64,000 nt of DNA, from NCBI RefSeq assembly GCF_018860765.1, contig NZ_JAHKPV010000001.1, positions 671,594 to 735,593 of the forward strand. Reading direction: 5' to 3'. Positions 8,790 through 18,308 of the stretch are shown here, one piece after another. The translations under genes and the position numbers were made by a program. Source of the DNA: Marinobacter salexigens. Lineage in GTDB: Bacteria; Pseudomonadota; Gammaproteobacteria; Pseudomonadales; Oleiphilaceae. Position 1 is the first letter of the stretch. Every line of letters starts with the position of its first letter. Below the pieces are notes generated by a model. The model was not told the DNA's origin and did no database searches. It was given only the letters and a program-made list of their open reading frames with translations.

Positions 8790-10157
8790 ATGAAACGACA
8801 ATCTGGCCAGCCACCTTTAAAGCTGAAAGAGGCAACCTTGTCGTCGTTGTTGACCGGGTTGCAGCAGGGCAAATGGTCTGCCAAGCAACTTCTTGAAACC
8901 TGCCTTAGCAATATTGATCGGCATGATGACCCCGCAAATCAGGTTTACACCGCCCGCTTTGATCGCACAGCCAGAGCTGAGGCCGCCGCTATGGATACGC
9001 TGCAACAAAGTCGTGTGCCAATGGGAGAGCTTGCCGGGCTGCCCATTGCACTAAAAGTACTGTTTGATGTTGCCGGTGAAGTGACCCATTCAGGCTCCAA
9101 ATGGTGGAGCCAGAAAGCGCCAAGCGATGCGCTGATTGTCTCGCGCCTGCGCCGGGCTGGAGCAGTCATCACCGGCCACACCAACATGACCGAGTTTGCA
9201 TATTCGGGCCTTGGGCTTAACCCCCACTACGGCACGCCTGCCAACCCGCTAGCATCAGGCCGTATATCCGGAGGCTCATCATCCGGAGCTGCAGCCGCTG
9301 TCGCTTGTGGAATGGCTGTGGCAGCGATTGGAAGTGACACTGGAGGTTCGGTGCGCATACCTGCCGCTTTCTGCGGTTTGGTGGGCTTCAAACCTACCCA
9401 AAAACGCATACCTCGTGACGGTGTGTTCCCCTTATCTCAAAGCCTCGACTCCATTGGTCCTATCGCCCATAGCGTTGATTGCTGTGCGCGATTGGATGCC
9501 GTGATGGCAGGGGAGCCTTGGCAGAAGAACGCTCAGGCAGATCTGCGCGGCCGCCGCTTTGTGGTACCCACTAACTACATGCTGGACGACTTGTCTTCCG
9601 GGGTCGCTGAAGCGTTCGCCAGCAGTCTGCGCAAACTGCGCGATTGCGGGGCTCAGGTCGTGGAAACACAGGTTCCTGTGTTGGATAGATTACCGGAGCT
9701 TATGAAGAGTGGAGGGCTTGCAGCCGCTGAGAGCTATCATGTCCATCGCCACTGGCTTCAGCAACACGGAAACGAATACGACCCACGGGTGCGGGAGCGC
9801 ATGGAGCGGGGCGCGGGTATCAGTGCGGCAGATTACCTCGACCTGCTGCAGCTACGGGCGGCGCTAAAAAAGCAGGCAAGCCAATGGCTTAGTGCCTACG
9901 ACGGGCTTCTTGCGCCCACGGTTGCTATTGCGCCACCTCTGCTTACAGAGTTGGAGAGCGATGCGGATTACTTACGCCTGAACTTGCTTGTATTGCGCAA
10001 CCCAACGGTCGCGAACCTTCTTGATCTCTGCGCTATTACGCTCCCAAATCATCGCAGTGGTGACTTGCCCAGCGGCCTGATGTTAGTTGGCCAACATGGC
10101 TCCGATCGCAGTTTGCTTGGCGTTGCGCAGGCTGTGGAAGAGGCAATCTCATCGTGA
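8790..10157 (+). CDS. Amidase signature family hydrolase in a PxpB-PxpC operon
   Basis: Cytoplasmic amidase of 455 aa. The Ser-cisSer-Lys triad is visible: Lys in LPIALKVLFD, the serine-rich GGSSSGAAAAVACG loop, and the nucleophile region GSDTGGSVRIPAAFCGLVGF. I started it at the ATG at 8790; a TTG 25 codons upstream is less likely. The next gene overlaps its stop (GTGA), so the three genes are surely cotranscribed. PxpB and PxpC normally work with PxpA in ATP-dependent cleavage of 5-oxoproline. No pxpA is in the window and an amidase takes its place. An allophanate-hydrolase-like or lactam-opening role is possible. Substrate unknown. Confidence 0.85.
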   Translation: MKRQSGQPPLKLKEATLSSLLTGLQQGKWSAKQLLETCLSNIDRHDDPANQVYTARFDRTARAEAAAMDTLQQSRVPMGELAGLPIALKVLFDVAGEVTHSGSKWWSQKAPSDALIVSRLRRAGAVITGHTNMTEFAYSGLGLNPHYGTPANPLASGRISGGSSSGAAAAVACGMAVAAIGSDTGGSVRIPAAFCGLVGFKPTQKRIPRDGVFPLSQSLDSIGPIAHSVDCCARLDAVMAGEPWQKNAQADLRGRRFVVPTNYMLDDLSSGVAEAFASSLRKLRDCGAQVVETQVPVLDRLPELMKSGGLAAAESYHVHRHWLQQHGNEYDPRVRERMERGAGISAADYLDLLQLRAALKKQASQWLSAYDGLLAPTVAIAPPLLTELESDADYLRLNLLVLRNPTVANLLDLCAITLPNHRSGDLPSGLMLVGQHGSDRSLLGVAQAVEEAISS

Positions 10158-10867
10158 GTTGGAAGCCCGTGCTCGAATCTGCCGGGTTGGATGCCTGGAT
10201 TGTCAGGATGTTTGCGTCGATTGACGAGCGTAATGTGTCCTGGCTGTCTGCGTTGGCACGCCGGTGTGAGGAGGCCTTTGGCGATGCGCTGGTTGATCTA
10301 GTACCCTCCTATACAACGCTTCTGATTGTGTTTGATCCGCTTAGCGTGTCGCCCTCGCAGGCACGGGCAATTATTTGCCAGACGTTGGTTGATCTTGAAC
10401 CGGAAGAGACTGCCCATGAAGGTGAGGTACACGAATTGCCCACTTGGTACGACGCCCGCGTAGGCCCGGAACTACCAAGGGTAGCGGAAGGCGCTGGTAT
10501 GGCGGTTAGTGATGTTATTGAAGCCCACAGCGAGCGCGCCTATAGGGTTTTTGCCTTGGGTTTTGCACCGGGCTTTGCCTTTATGGGCTTAGTCGATCCT
10601 CGCCTCGAATGCGCACGCCTGAATACGCCCCGCAAGCGGGTTCCCGCCGGAAGTGTTGCTCTTGCAGGGCTCCAAACAGCAGCATACCCAACAGAAACCC
10701 CGGGTGGTTGGAACCTACTGGGACGCACCAGTGCGCGCCTATTCGATCGTGAGCGTGACGGCTTTAGTCTTCTGAGGGTAGGCGATCGGGTGCGTTTTGT
10801 CCCTGTGAGCCGCGAGGTATTTGAACGTGAGGGCGGAAACACCGCGCCACTGGAGCCCATAACGTGA
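10154..10867 (+). CDS. pxpB: 5-oxoprolinase subunit PxpB-like (KipI family)
   Basis: Protein of 237 aa matching the carboxyltransferase subdomain C/D family (KipI, PxpB). Landmarks are the near-universal FALGFAPGFAFMGLVD (about residues 133-148) and PRKRVPAGSVALAG, followed by PTETPGGWNLLGRT. In the PxpABC enzyme, PxpB with PxpC phosphorylates and activates the lactam of 5-oxoproline. The start is GTG, overlapping the amidase stop. Length is normal. Real substrate may differ because an amidase, not PxpA, completes the operon. Confidence 0.87.
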   Translation: MSWKPVLESAGLDAWIVRMFASIDERNVSWLSALARRCEEAFGDALVDLVPSYTTLLIVFDPLSVSPSQARAIICQTLVDLEPEETAHEGEVHELPTWYDARVGPELPRVAEGAGMAVSDVIEAHSERAYRVFALGFAPGFAFMGLVDPRLECARLNTPRKRVPAGSVALAGLQTAAYPTETPGGWNLLGRTSARLFDRERDGFSLLRVGDRVRFVPVSREVFEREGGNTAPLEPIT

Positions 10868-11832
10868 CACAACATGATTTGCCTGAGCCGGGTATCCGAG
10901 TGCTGTGTGCCGGGCCCCTCGCATTGCTACAGGACAGCGGGCGGTTTGGAGTGCGGCATTTAGGTGTGACTCAGGGCGGGCCAGCAGATCTGTACTCGTG
11001 GGCTTGGGCCAACCATCTCACGGGCAATCTCTGGGGATCTGCCAATCTGGAAATCACCTTCGGCGGGCTGAAGCTCGTCGCGGTGAGAGATCTGGAAATC
11101 GCGATTACCGGTGCAGACTTGGGCGCCACCATTGAGCACAAGCCAGTTCCGCTGTGGCAACGAACAATCTGGAAAGCTGGCGACACACTGACATTCGCTG
11201 CGCCGGTAAGTGGACTAAGGGCTTATCTTGCTGTGTGTGGTGGCTTTGCGGCAGAGCCCGTGTTGGGCAGCGTGGCTTGCGTAACCCGTGAAGAGTTGGG
11301 TGGTTTTGAAGGCAATGGCGCAAAGTTGGCAACAGGCGATGAGCTTTCGGTTAATCGTTCAGGCTCCGGCCAACAACTGGCAAACGCGCCAACTGAAGCT
11401 CCGAAGGATGTTTTGCCAGATTTCAGCCAGCCAGCGGTGCTGGATCTTCTGCCGGGTGCCCAGATTGCATCTTTCACTGGTCGCAGCCTGTTCGACGCAT
11501 TTAATACTTGGTGGCAAGTGGATGACCGTGCTGATCGAATGGGTGTACGCCTGAGAGGCCCAACGTTGAACTGCAAGATCAATACGCTCATTTCAGAAGG
11601 TATTAGTCTCGGCAGCGTTCAGGTGCCACCGGATGGTCAGCCGATCATTTTATTGAATGATCGCCAGACCATTGGCGGTTATCCCCGATTGGGCGCACTG
11701 TCGCCGCTCTCTGCTTCGCGGTTAGCTCAGTGTTTACCGAGAGAGCCTGTAAGGCTGATTGCAAGAGGGAGTGATGCTGTGCTCAAAGAACATCGGATGT
11801 TCAGGGCTGTTTTTCACTCTGAGCCTGTTTAG
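10864..11832 (+). CDS. pxpC: 5-oxoprolinase subunit PxpC-like (biotin-dependent carboxyltransferase family, KipA)
   Basis: Partner of PxpB, 322 aa, from a GTG start that overlaps the pxpB stop. Family landmarks are LLQDSGRFGVRHLGVTQGGPAD (about residues 20-41), the ITGADLGA stretch, RAYLAVCGGF, and ILLNDRQTIGGYPRLGALS (about 261-279). It forms the second half of the carboxyltransferase-like fold used to activate a cyclic amide. Last gene of the three-gene operon; 146 bases separate it from nhaB. Confidence 0.87.
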   Translation: MTQHDLPEPGIRVLCAGPLALLQDSGRFGVRHLGVTQGGPADLYSWAWANHLTGNLWGSANLEITFGGLKLVAVRDLEIAITGADLGATIEHKPVPLWQRTIWKAGDTLTFAAPVSGLRAYLAVCGGFAAEPVLGSVACVTREELGGFEGNGAKLATGDELSVNRSGSGQQLANAPTEAPKDVLPDFSQPAVLDLLPGAQIASFTGRSLFDAFNTWWQVDDRADRMGVRLRGPTLNCKINTLISEGISLGSVQVPPDGQPIILLNDRQTIGGYPRLGALSPLSASRLAQCLPREPVRLIARGSDAVLKEHRMFRAVFHSEPV

Positions 11833-11978
11833 AGCGCGATGGGTGGTGCGAAGCGGGCAGTACTAAAGAACAAGGCTATCCTGTATCTTTATACAATTAA
11901 CCGGCGCAGAAATATCAAGGAAGATACAGGCATGTCGCCCCATACTGTTTTGGCCCGCTAACCCAGAAGAACCCCGCA

Positions 11979-13484
11979 ATGCCCACAACCATTTTTTCTG
12001 CCTTCACCAGTAATTTTCTTGGCAAGGCTCCGGTCTGGTACAAACAGATCATTTTACTGTTTCTTATCGTTAATCCGATTGTGATGTATCTTCTGGGGCC
12101 AGTTTCAGCGGGCTGGCTGCTTATCGCCGAGTTTATCTTCACCCTTGCCATGGCACTGAAATGTTATCCATTGCTGCCCGGTGGTTTGTTGGCAATAGAA
12201 GCCTTGTTGATTGGCCTTACCACGCCAGACGCGGTGTACCTGGAAGTGCTCACCAACTTTCCGGTTATTCTGTTGCTAATGTTCATGGTGGCAGGCATTT
12301 ACTTTATGCAGGATCTGCTGCTCGTTGCGTTCACCCAGATTCTGGTGGGAGTGCATTCTAAGTCGGCCCTGTCACTTTTGTTCTGCATCGCGGCTGCGTT
12401 GCTTTCCGCTTTTTTGGATGCGTTGACGGTCACCGCCGTTATTATCAGCGTTGCTGTCGGTTTCTTCTCCGTTTATCACAAGGTGGCCTCTGGTAAGGGG
12501 TATCAGAGCAGCGACCACAATTCCGATAGTGATGACGAGGTTATCGAGCTGCACCGCAACGATTTGGAAAACTTTCGGGCTTTTCTGCGTAGTCTGTTAA
12601 TGCACGGTGCCATAGGTACGGCCCTTGGTGGTGTTGCAACCATGGTAGGCGAACCTCAAAACCTGTTGATTGCTAAGGTAGTGGGCTGGGACTTTATCGG
12701 GTTCTTTTTGCATATGGCGCCGGTGAGCATGCCGGTGTTGGCAGCCGGGTTAGTAACCTGCTGGGTACTGGAGAAAATGCGCTGGTTTGGCTATGGCGGG
12801 CGTCTGCCTAAGTCGGTGCGCCGTGTATTGGAAGAGTTTGCGGATAACGAGCGCGCCAAGCGTACCAAGGCCGATCAGGCGGCACTTTGGGTGCAGGCTT
12901 GCGCGGCGGTTATTTTGGTCGTGGGCTTGGCTTTGCATCTGGCCGAAGTCGGCCTGATTGGTCTGCTTGTTATTATCCTGATTACATCATTCACTGGCGT
13001 AACCAGTGAGCACCAGATAGGTAAAGCCTTTCAGGAGTCTCTACCGTTCACATCGCTTCTAGTTGTGTTCTTTGCAGTGGTGGCGGTGATTCACGAGCAG
13101 CACCTGTTCAAACCCGTAATCGATCACGTATTGTCACTTCCGGAAGGGCAGCAGCCGGGTATGTTCTTCATTGCCAATGGCCTGCTTTCGATGATCAGCG
13201 ACAACGTGTTTGTGGCGACGGTTTATATCAGTGAAATTAAGCAGGCGCTGGATGCGGGTAGTATCAGTTATGAGCATTTTCAGAGCCTTGCCGTTGCAAT
13301 CAATACCGGCACCAACTTGCCAAGCGTAGCGACACCCAATGGTCAGGCCGCCTTCCTGTTTCTGCTGACTTCAGCCATTGCACCATTGGTTCGCTTATCT
13401 TATGGTCGAATGGTTGTTATGGCGTTCCCGTACACGGTGGTGATGGGAGGTGTGGGATTGTATATGGTTATGTACCATATCTAG
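11979..13484 (+). CDS. nhaB: Na+/H+ antiporter NhaB
   Basis: Inner-membrane sodium/proton antiporter of 501 aa, used for sodium export and pH control in salty habitats. About 11-12 membrane segments are apparent. The family-typical N terminus ([21 protein letters not shown]), the [19 protein letters not shown] helix (about residues 136-154) and the central [20 protein letters not shown] motif (about 210-229) are all present, as is the late [19 protein letters not shown]. Length matches the family. It ends one base before the next gene begins. Confidence 0.95.
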   Translation: MPTTIFSAFTSNFLGKAPVWYKQIILLFLIVNPIVMYLLGPVSAGWLLIAEFIFTLAMALKCYPLLPGGLLAIEALLIGLTTPDAVYLEVLTNFPVILLLMFMVAGIYFMQDLLLVAFTQILVGVHSKSALSLLFCIAAALLSAFLDALTVTAVIISVAVGFFSVYHKVASGKGYQSSDHNSDSDDEVIELHRNDLENFRAFLRSLLMHGAIGTALGGVATMVGEPQNLLIAKVVGWDFIGFFLHMAPVSMPVLAAGLVTCWVLEKMRWFGYGGRLPKSVRRVLEEFADNERAKRTKADQAALWVQACAAVILVVGLALHLAEVGLIGLLVIILITSFTGVTSEHQIGKAFQESLPFTSLLVVFFAVVAVIHEQHLFKPVIDHVLSLPEGQQPGMFFIANGLLSMISDNVFVATVYISEIKQALDAGSISYEHFQSLAVAINTGTNLPSVATPNGQAAFLFLLTSAIAPLVRLSYGRMVVMAFPYTVVMGGVGLYMVMYHI

Positions 13485-13485
13485 C

Positions 13486-14310
13486 ATGCAAAAAATCTGG
13501 CGTTCTTATTGTGCTTCGGTTTTCACTCGGTGCTTTTTTGTTCGGCGTGTAACAGTGCTTACGCTGTTGGGGCTTGTTGTCCTCGCAAAGCCTGTGCTGG
13601 CCGAGAATGCAGTGCGTATTGGCTATACCGAGTTCCCTCCCATTGAATACCAGAATGAACAGGGCCAGCCTGCAGGCTATTTTATTGAACTCACCCGAAA
13701 AGTTGTTCAGGAAGCAGGCTATGAGCCCGAGTTTATTTACCTGCCTATAAGCCGGGCTTATCTGTATTTAAAAAGCGGTGCGATTGATTTGTTTCCCGGT
13801 CTCTCCGGGGTTCCGGTGCTCCAGAGTGAGGTGCTAGAGAGCTGGGTGAATGTATACCCGGTTAAGTTGTACGCCTGGCACCTTGAGGACTCGGCTCCGT
13901 TGACACATTTTGACCAGCTTGAGGGTAAAACCGTTATCGTGATCAATGGCTACACGTATGGAGGCCTGCTTTCTTGGCTTGAGAAATCTGATCGCATACG
14001 GTTAACCGAGGCGCCTAATAATGGCGCGGCGCTTGAGATGTTGAGGCTCAAGCGCGGAGATTATGTTTTGGATTACCTCGAACCGGCTGAGGAAATACTG
14101 CGCCAGCAACCAACACATAGAATCCGTGGTTCGGAACTGCGATCCCGCTATTCAGCGTGGCTTTATTCTCTGGCAAGTCCCAGAGCATCACTGCTCCGGG
14201 AGGAGCTTGACGATGCTTATCTACGCCTTCTCAGCCGAGGTGAGGTAGCGCCCGTTCGGAAGCTCAAGGCAGGCTTCGTTATCCCCGGATTTCCTGAACA
14301 GCACCGTTAA
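13486..14310 (+). CDS. Periplasmic solute-binding protein (amino-acid-type, PBPb domain)
   Basis: Exported protein of 274 aa with a long basic signal region (VTVLTLLGLVVLAKPVLA-EN) followed by a bilobed solute-binding domain of the extracellular-binding-protein-family-3 type. The lobe opens with RIGYTEFPPIEYQNEQGQPA. I chose the ATG at 13486, one base after the nhaB stop. No transporter membrane or ATPase genes are adjacent, so it may be an orphan sensor-type binding protein. Ligand unknown. Confidence 0.78.
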   Translation: MQKIWRSYCASVFTRCFFVRRVTVLTLLGLVVLAKPVLAENAVRIGYTEFPPIEYQNEQGQPAGYFIELTRKVVQEAGYEPEFIYLPISRAYLYLKSGAIDLFPGLSGVPVLQSEVLESWVNVYPVKLYAWHLEDSAPLTHFDQLEGKTVIVINGYTYGGLLSWLEKSDRIRLTEAPNNGAALEMLRLKRGDYVLDYLEPAEEILRQQPTHRIRGSELRSRYSAWLYSLASPRASLLREELDDAYLRLLSRGEVAPVRKLKAGFVIPGFPEQHR

Positions 14311-14317
14311 GAGGGCA

Positions 14318-15055
14318 CTAGTTGGGGCTAGCGCGGGTGAGGGTGATATCGCCGTACCAAGCGGTTGCCTCTTCGCCGGTATTGTCTGAATCTGACATGA
14401 TCGCAATACCCCGAATGGGCGGAGGGCTTTCTCCAAAGGCTTGGCGATAATCCGCAACAATATCCCGCTCTATACTCACCCACTCCCCGGCTTTCCCGTT
14501 GCCGGAGTTGACGGCAATCATCATGGTTTTGTCTGTATAGGGGTTGGGTATAAACTCGCCCTCCGGCAGAGTGTTTGCCCATATGTAGTTCAAGGCATTA
14601 CCCGGTAGCTCTGCGCCAAAGAGCAGTGCGACGGTTTTGCGCTTGGCCCGTTCAAAAAATCCAGCTTTATCAGGCTCAAACTCGAAGGCAATGTAAATCC
14701 GGGCAGGGTAGTCATCGCCGGGTTTTGTACGAGCATTGCCCTTCTCAAAAACATTGGATACCTTCCAGCGCCAGCTAAGTATCGGTGAGTTCTCTGGCCG
14801 TACATCCAAGCGGGTGATAAGGCCAGACGCACCTCCGGAGGTGTTGGCTTGAACAACTTGAATTCCATTCTCAAGCATTAGCTCGTAGCGGGAGTGCGTT
14901 TCTATATCCGGGAACTCCAGCGGTTCCCAACCGTCTGTCAGCGACGTCATTTTGGAGAATGCAGGAAGCAGCGGCTCTTGTGCTAGCAGGTGCTTAGGGG
15001 CGAGGCTGGCCAAAGTAGCAACAAGCAAAATAACAGCGCGGTTGGTGATCAGCAT
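14318..15055 (-). CDS. DUF3047 domain-containing exported protein
   Basis: Secreted protein of 245 aa with a signal peptide (AVILLVATLASLAPKHLLA-QE) and the DUF3047 domain. Recognisable stretches are PILSWRWKVSN, DYPARIYIAFEF, NALNYIWAN and the final IAIMSDSDNTGEEATAWYGDITL. Function is unknown; the fold looks like a jelly-roll carbohydrate-binding type. I started it at 15055, since upstream in-frame codons run into the riboswitch region of the opposite strand. Convergent with the solute-binding protein gene and divergent from nrdA. Confidence 0.82.
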   Translation of the reverse strand: MLITNRAVILLVATLASLAPKHLLAQEPLLPAFSKMTSLTDGWEPLEFPDIETHSRYELMLENGIQVVQANTSGGASGLITRLDVRPENSPILSWRWKVSNVFEKGNARTKPGDDYPARIYIAFEFEPDKAGFFERAKRKTVALLFGAELPGNALNYIWANTLPEGEFIPNPYTDKTMMIAVNSGNGKAGEWVSIERDIVADYRQAFGESPPPIRGIAIMSDSDNTGEEATAWYGDITLTRASPN

Positions 15056-15114
15056 GAAAATGTCCCACTTTGCAGTGTGTTTGTGGTAGACCCGGCGGGT
15101 CGGGAACGGTTGCC

Positions 15115-15143
15115 TTGTTTCTCGAAATTTTCCCGTATATAGT
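15115..15143 (+). promoter_or_regulatory. Predicted sigma-70 promoter for the nrdAB leader
   Basis: TTGTTT (15115-15120), a 17-base spacer, then TATAGT (15138-15143). Transcription would start near 15150, immediately before the first pairing stem of the cobalamin riboswitch. Confidence 0.5.
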
Positions 15144-15151
15144 GCCGTAAT

Positions 15152-15321
15152 CCTTGGTTGAATACCAAATATGGTATTCGGGAATCCGGTGAGAATCCGG
15201 AACTGACGCGCAGCGGTATTGGGGAACGAGTGTGGTACAAAGACACTGGCTGAGGCCGGGAAGTCACCACGCAAGGCAGAATTAACAGGTTCATGCCCCT
15301 AAGTCCGAAGACCAGCCAAGG
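15152..15321 (+). ncRNA. Cobalamin (adenosylcobalamin) riboswitch upstream of nrdA
   Basis: B12-sensing leader. The conserved B12 box reads AAGTCCGAAGACCAGCC (15301-15317). The five-prime signature GGGAATCCGGTGAGAATCC (15180-15198) is followed by ACTG, CGC and GGTA elements, then GACACTGG and CCGGGAAGTC. Outer stem: CCTTGG (15152-15157) pairs with CCAAGG (15316-15321). Such switches commonly repress class I ribonucleotide reductase when cobalamin allows a B12-dependent class II enzyme to work. Confidence 0.92.
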
Positions 15322-15334
15322 AATACTACTACTG

Positions 15335-15471
15335 TACCTTCGCGACTCAGGCGCCAACTCAGGCCCAACAAGGTAAGCAGCAACGAACAGCGCATAGAAC
15401 AGCCCCTACGGGCCGATGTGCTTGTTTGTCCTGCGTACGCGAAGGTTACGGACTTAACGCGTACTCAGGAG
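15335..15471 (+). promoter_or_regulatory. Probable expression platform of the nrdA riboswitch
   Basis: ACCTTCGCG (15336-15344) can pair with CGCGAAGGT (15438-15446). Alternatively GTACGCG (15435-15441) can pair with CGCGTAC (15458-15464), right next to the AGGAG ribosome site (15467-15471) of nrdA. The pairings share bases 15438-15441 and exclude each other, as expected for translational control. This is an inference without energy calculation. Confidence 0.45.
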
Positions 15472-15479
15472 AAAAGCAC

Positions 15480-18248
15480 ATGTCTGCGACCGCTCTCGCC
15501 GAGCCCCGATCTTCATCGCCATCCGCCACCGAAACCCTTCAGGTAATCAAGCGTAACGGCAATTTGGTCAATTTTACCCCGTCTAAAATCAGCGTAGCGG
15601 TTACTAAGGCTTTCCTCGCTGTTGAAGGCGATCAAGCTGCGGGCTCTGCCCGTATCAACGACGCCGTCCATCGAGTAACTGAGCAAGTAGTGCAAGCCAT
15701 CAGCCGCCGCCTGAAAGCGGGCGGCCGTGTTCATATTGAAGATATACAAGACCAGGTAGAACTGGCCTTGATGCGCGCAGAAGAACAAAAGGTGGCCCGC
15801 GCTTATGTACTCTACCGTGAAGAACATGCCCGCAAACGTGCTCAGCATGAGCCTGTAGAGGCTCACCCAACGTTGACGGTGAAACGGCCTGATGGCCAAA
15901 CGGTACCACTGGACTTGGGCTTGATGAAGCAGCAAGTGGACAGTGCGGCACTCGGGTTAGAAGGTATTGAAACTGAGTCCTTGGTGGAAGAGGCCATTCG
16001 CAACCTTTACAACGGCATCGACGAAGCCGAAGTGCTAAGCGCCTTGATTATGACCGCCCGCGGCCGTATTGAGCGGGAACCAGACTATAGCGCTGTAACC
16101 GCCCGCTTGCTCTTGGAACAGCTGCGCCTTGAAAGCGTGACCGCACTGAACCTTGACACCACTCTGAGCCTCGCCGACGTTTATCCACAAGCTCTGAGCG
16201 CTTTTATTCACGCTGGCATTCGTTACGAGTTGTTGGATGAAGCCATGGCCGCGTTTGATCTTGAGCAGCTGGGTGCCGCGATCAAGCCTGAACGTGACCA
16301 GAAGTTTGGCTTCTTAGGTCTGCAAACCCTGTACGACCGTTACTTCCTGCACTGGAAAGAAGATCGTCTGGAGCTGCCACAGGTATTCTTTATGCGCGTT
16401 GCCATGGGCTTGGCGCTACGTGAAGACGATCCGAACAGCCGTGCCATAGAGTTCTATAACCTATTGTCGTCCTTCGACTACATGTCCTCCACCCCCACAC
16501 TGTTCAACAGTGGCACCCGCCACTCCCAACTGTCGTCCTGCTACCTCACCACCGTGGGCGACGACCTTGAAGGCATCTACGGCGCCATTCGCGACAACGC
16601 TCTGCTCTCCAAATGGGCTGGCGGACTGGGTAATGACTGGACTCCGGTGCGCGCTCTGGGCTCCCGCATCAAAGGCACCAACGGCCAAAGCCAAGGCGTA
16701 GTGCCCTTCTTGAAAGTAGTGAACGACACCGCCGTCGCCGTAAACCAAGGCGGCAAGCGCAAAGGTGCCGTGTGCGCCTACCTAGAAAGCTGGCATCTGG
16801 ACATCGAAGAGTTTCTGGAACTGCGTAAAAACACCGGTGATGAACGCCGCCGTACCCACGACATGAACACCGCCAATTGGGTGCCGGACTTGCTGATTGA
16901 GCGCATGCGACAAGACCGCGACTGGACCCTGTTCAGCCCCAGCGATGTGCCCGATCTGCATGACCTTTACGGCAATGAATTCCGCGAGCGTTACGAACAC
17001 TACGAAGCACTGGCTGCAGAAGGCAAAATCGAACTATTCAAAACCATCCCGGCCAAACAGCTGTGGCGCAAAATGCTGACCGTACTGTTTGAAACCGGCC
17101 ACCCGTGGATCACCTTCAAAGACCCCTGCAATCTGCGCTCGCCGCAGCAGCACAAGGGCGTGGTGCATAGCTCCAACTTGTGCACCGAAATCACCCTGAA
17201 CACCAGCGTCGACGAAATTGCCGTATGCAATCTGGGCTCGGTGAACCTCGCCGCTCACATCAACAACGGCGAGCTGGACGTACAGCGACTTGAGCGCACC
17301 GTAAACACCGCCGTGCGCATGCTCGATAACGTTATCGACATCAACTTCTACGCCGTACCTCAAGCGCGTAACTCCAACCTGAAACACCGCCCGGTGGGCC
17401 TCGGCCTGATGGGTTTTCAGGATGCGCTTTACGCACTGGGCCTGCCGTACACTAGCCCACAAGCGGTGGAATTCGCCGATGTGGCCATGGAGCAGTTGAG
17501 CTACTTCGCCATACGTGCATCCGCCCAGCTGGCAGCAGAGCGGGGCGCTTATGAAAGCTACGAAGGCTCTCTGTGGAGTCAGGGAATACTGCCCATCGAT
17601 TCCATTGAATTGCTGAAAAATGCGCGCCGGGAAGGTGATATCAGCGTGAACACCGACAGCCGTCTGGACTGGGCGCCAGTGCGCGATCTCATTGCACAGC
17701 ACGGCATGCGCAACAGTAACGTGATGGCCATTGCACCCACCGCCACCATTTCCAACATCGTGGGCGTGTCTCAATCCATCGAACCGGCGTACCAAAACCT
17801 GTTCGTGAAATCGAACCTCTCCGGTGAATTCACCGTGGTGAATCCCTCGCTGGTGCGCGACCTCAAGGCGGTCGGCCTGTGGGACAACGTGATGGTGAAC
17901 GACCTCAAATATTTCGACGGCAGCGTGCAGCAAATCGAACGCATACCCACGGAACTGAAATCCCGTTACGCCACTGCGTTTGAGATCGACGCGCGCTGGC
18001 TGGTGGAAGCTGCATCCCGCCGCCAGAAGTGGCTGGACCAGGCCCAGAGCCTGAACCTCTACATGGCCGAACCTAGCGGTAAAAAACTGGATGAACTCTA
18101 CCAACTGGCCTGGGAGCGTGGCTTGAAAACTACCTACTACCTGCGCTCGCTGGGTGCGACCGGCGTGAACCAGCAGGATGCCCCCGTGGCGGCACCGCAG
18201 CCACAAGTATGCAGCATTGATGAACCCGACTGCGAAGCATGTCAGTGA
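15480..18248 (+). CDS. nrdA: Class Ia ribonucleoside-diphosphate reductase alpha subunit
   Basis: Catalytic subunit, 922 aa, reducing ribonucleoside diphosphates to deoxy forms. Two tandem ATP-cone domains are apparent at the N terminus (about residues 20-110 and 125-215), as in the Pseudomonas-type enzyme. Next come the barrel landmarks SSCYLTTVGDDLEGIYG and NLCTEITLNTSVDE with the conserved NLCxE, PTATISNIVGVSQSIEP, and a C-terminal redox tail (EPDCEACQ). I took the ATG at 15480 behind AGGAG, not an upstream in-frame ATG inside the leader. Regulated by the cobalamin riboswitch upstream. nrdB follows after 60 bases. Confidence 0.96.
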   Translation: MSATALAEPRSSSPSATETLQVIKRNGNLVNFTPSKISVAVTKAFLAVEGDQAAGSARINDAVHRVTEQVVQAISRRLKAGGRVHIEDIQDQVELALMRAEEQKVARAYVLYREEHARKRAQHEPVEAHPTLTVKRPDGQTVPLDLGLMKQQVDSAALGLEGIETESLVEEAIRNLYNGIDEAEVLSALIMTARGRIEREPDYSAVTARLLLEQLRLESVTALNLDTTLSLADVYPQALSAFIHAGIRYELLDEAMAAFDLEQLGAAIKPERDQKFGFLGLQTLYDRYFLHWKEDRLELPQVFFMRVAMGLALREDDPNSRAIEFYNLLSSFDYMSSTPTLFNSGTRHSQLSSCYLTTVGDDLEGIYGAIRDNALLSKWAGGLGNDWTPVRALGSRIKGTNGQSQGVVPFLKVVNDTAVAVNQGGKRKGAVCAYLESWHLDIEEFLELRKNTGDERRRTHDMNTANWVPDLLIERMRQDRDWTLFSPSDVPDLHDLYGNEFRERYEHYEALAAEGKIELFKTIPAKQLWRKMLTVLFETGHPWITFKDPCNLRSPQQHKGVVHSSNLCTEITLNTSVDEIAVCNLGSVNLAAHINNGELDVQRLERTVNTAVRMLDNVIDINFYAVPQARNSNLKHRPVGLGLMGFQDALYALGLPYTSPQAVEFADVAMEQLSYFAIRASAQLAAERGAYESYEGSLWSQGILPIDSIELLKNARREGDISVNTDSRLDWAPVRDLIAQHGMRNSNVMAIAPTATISNIVGVSQSIEPAYQNLFVKSNLSGEFTVVNPSLVRDLKAVGLWDNVMVNDLKYFDGSVQQIERIPTELKSRYATAFEIDARWLVEAASRRQKWLDQAQSLNLYMAEPSGKKLDELYQLAWERGLKTTYYLRSLGATGVNQQDAPVAAPQPQVCSIDEPDCEACQ

Positions 18249-18308
18249 GCGATAACCAGAGCGGTTCCGCACCAAAATTGCAGGCTTAACACCAAGAGGA
18301 CACCACCC

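Noticed and set aside
11881..11896. CTGTATCTTTATACAA upstream of nhaB resembles a LexA box
   Set aside because: The final half site is ACAA, not ACAG, and SOS control of a sodium antiporter has no support. Probably chance in AT-rich promoter DNA.
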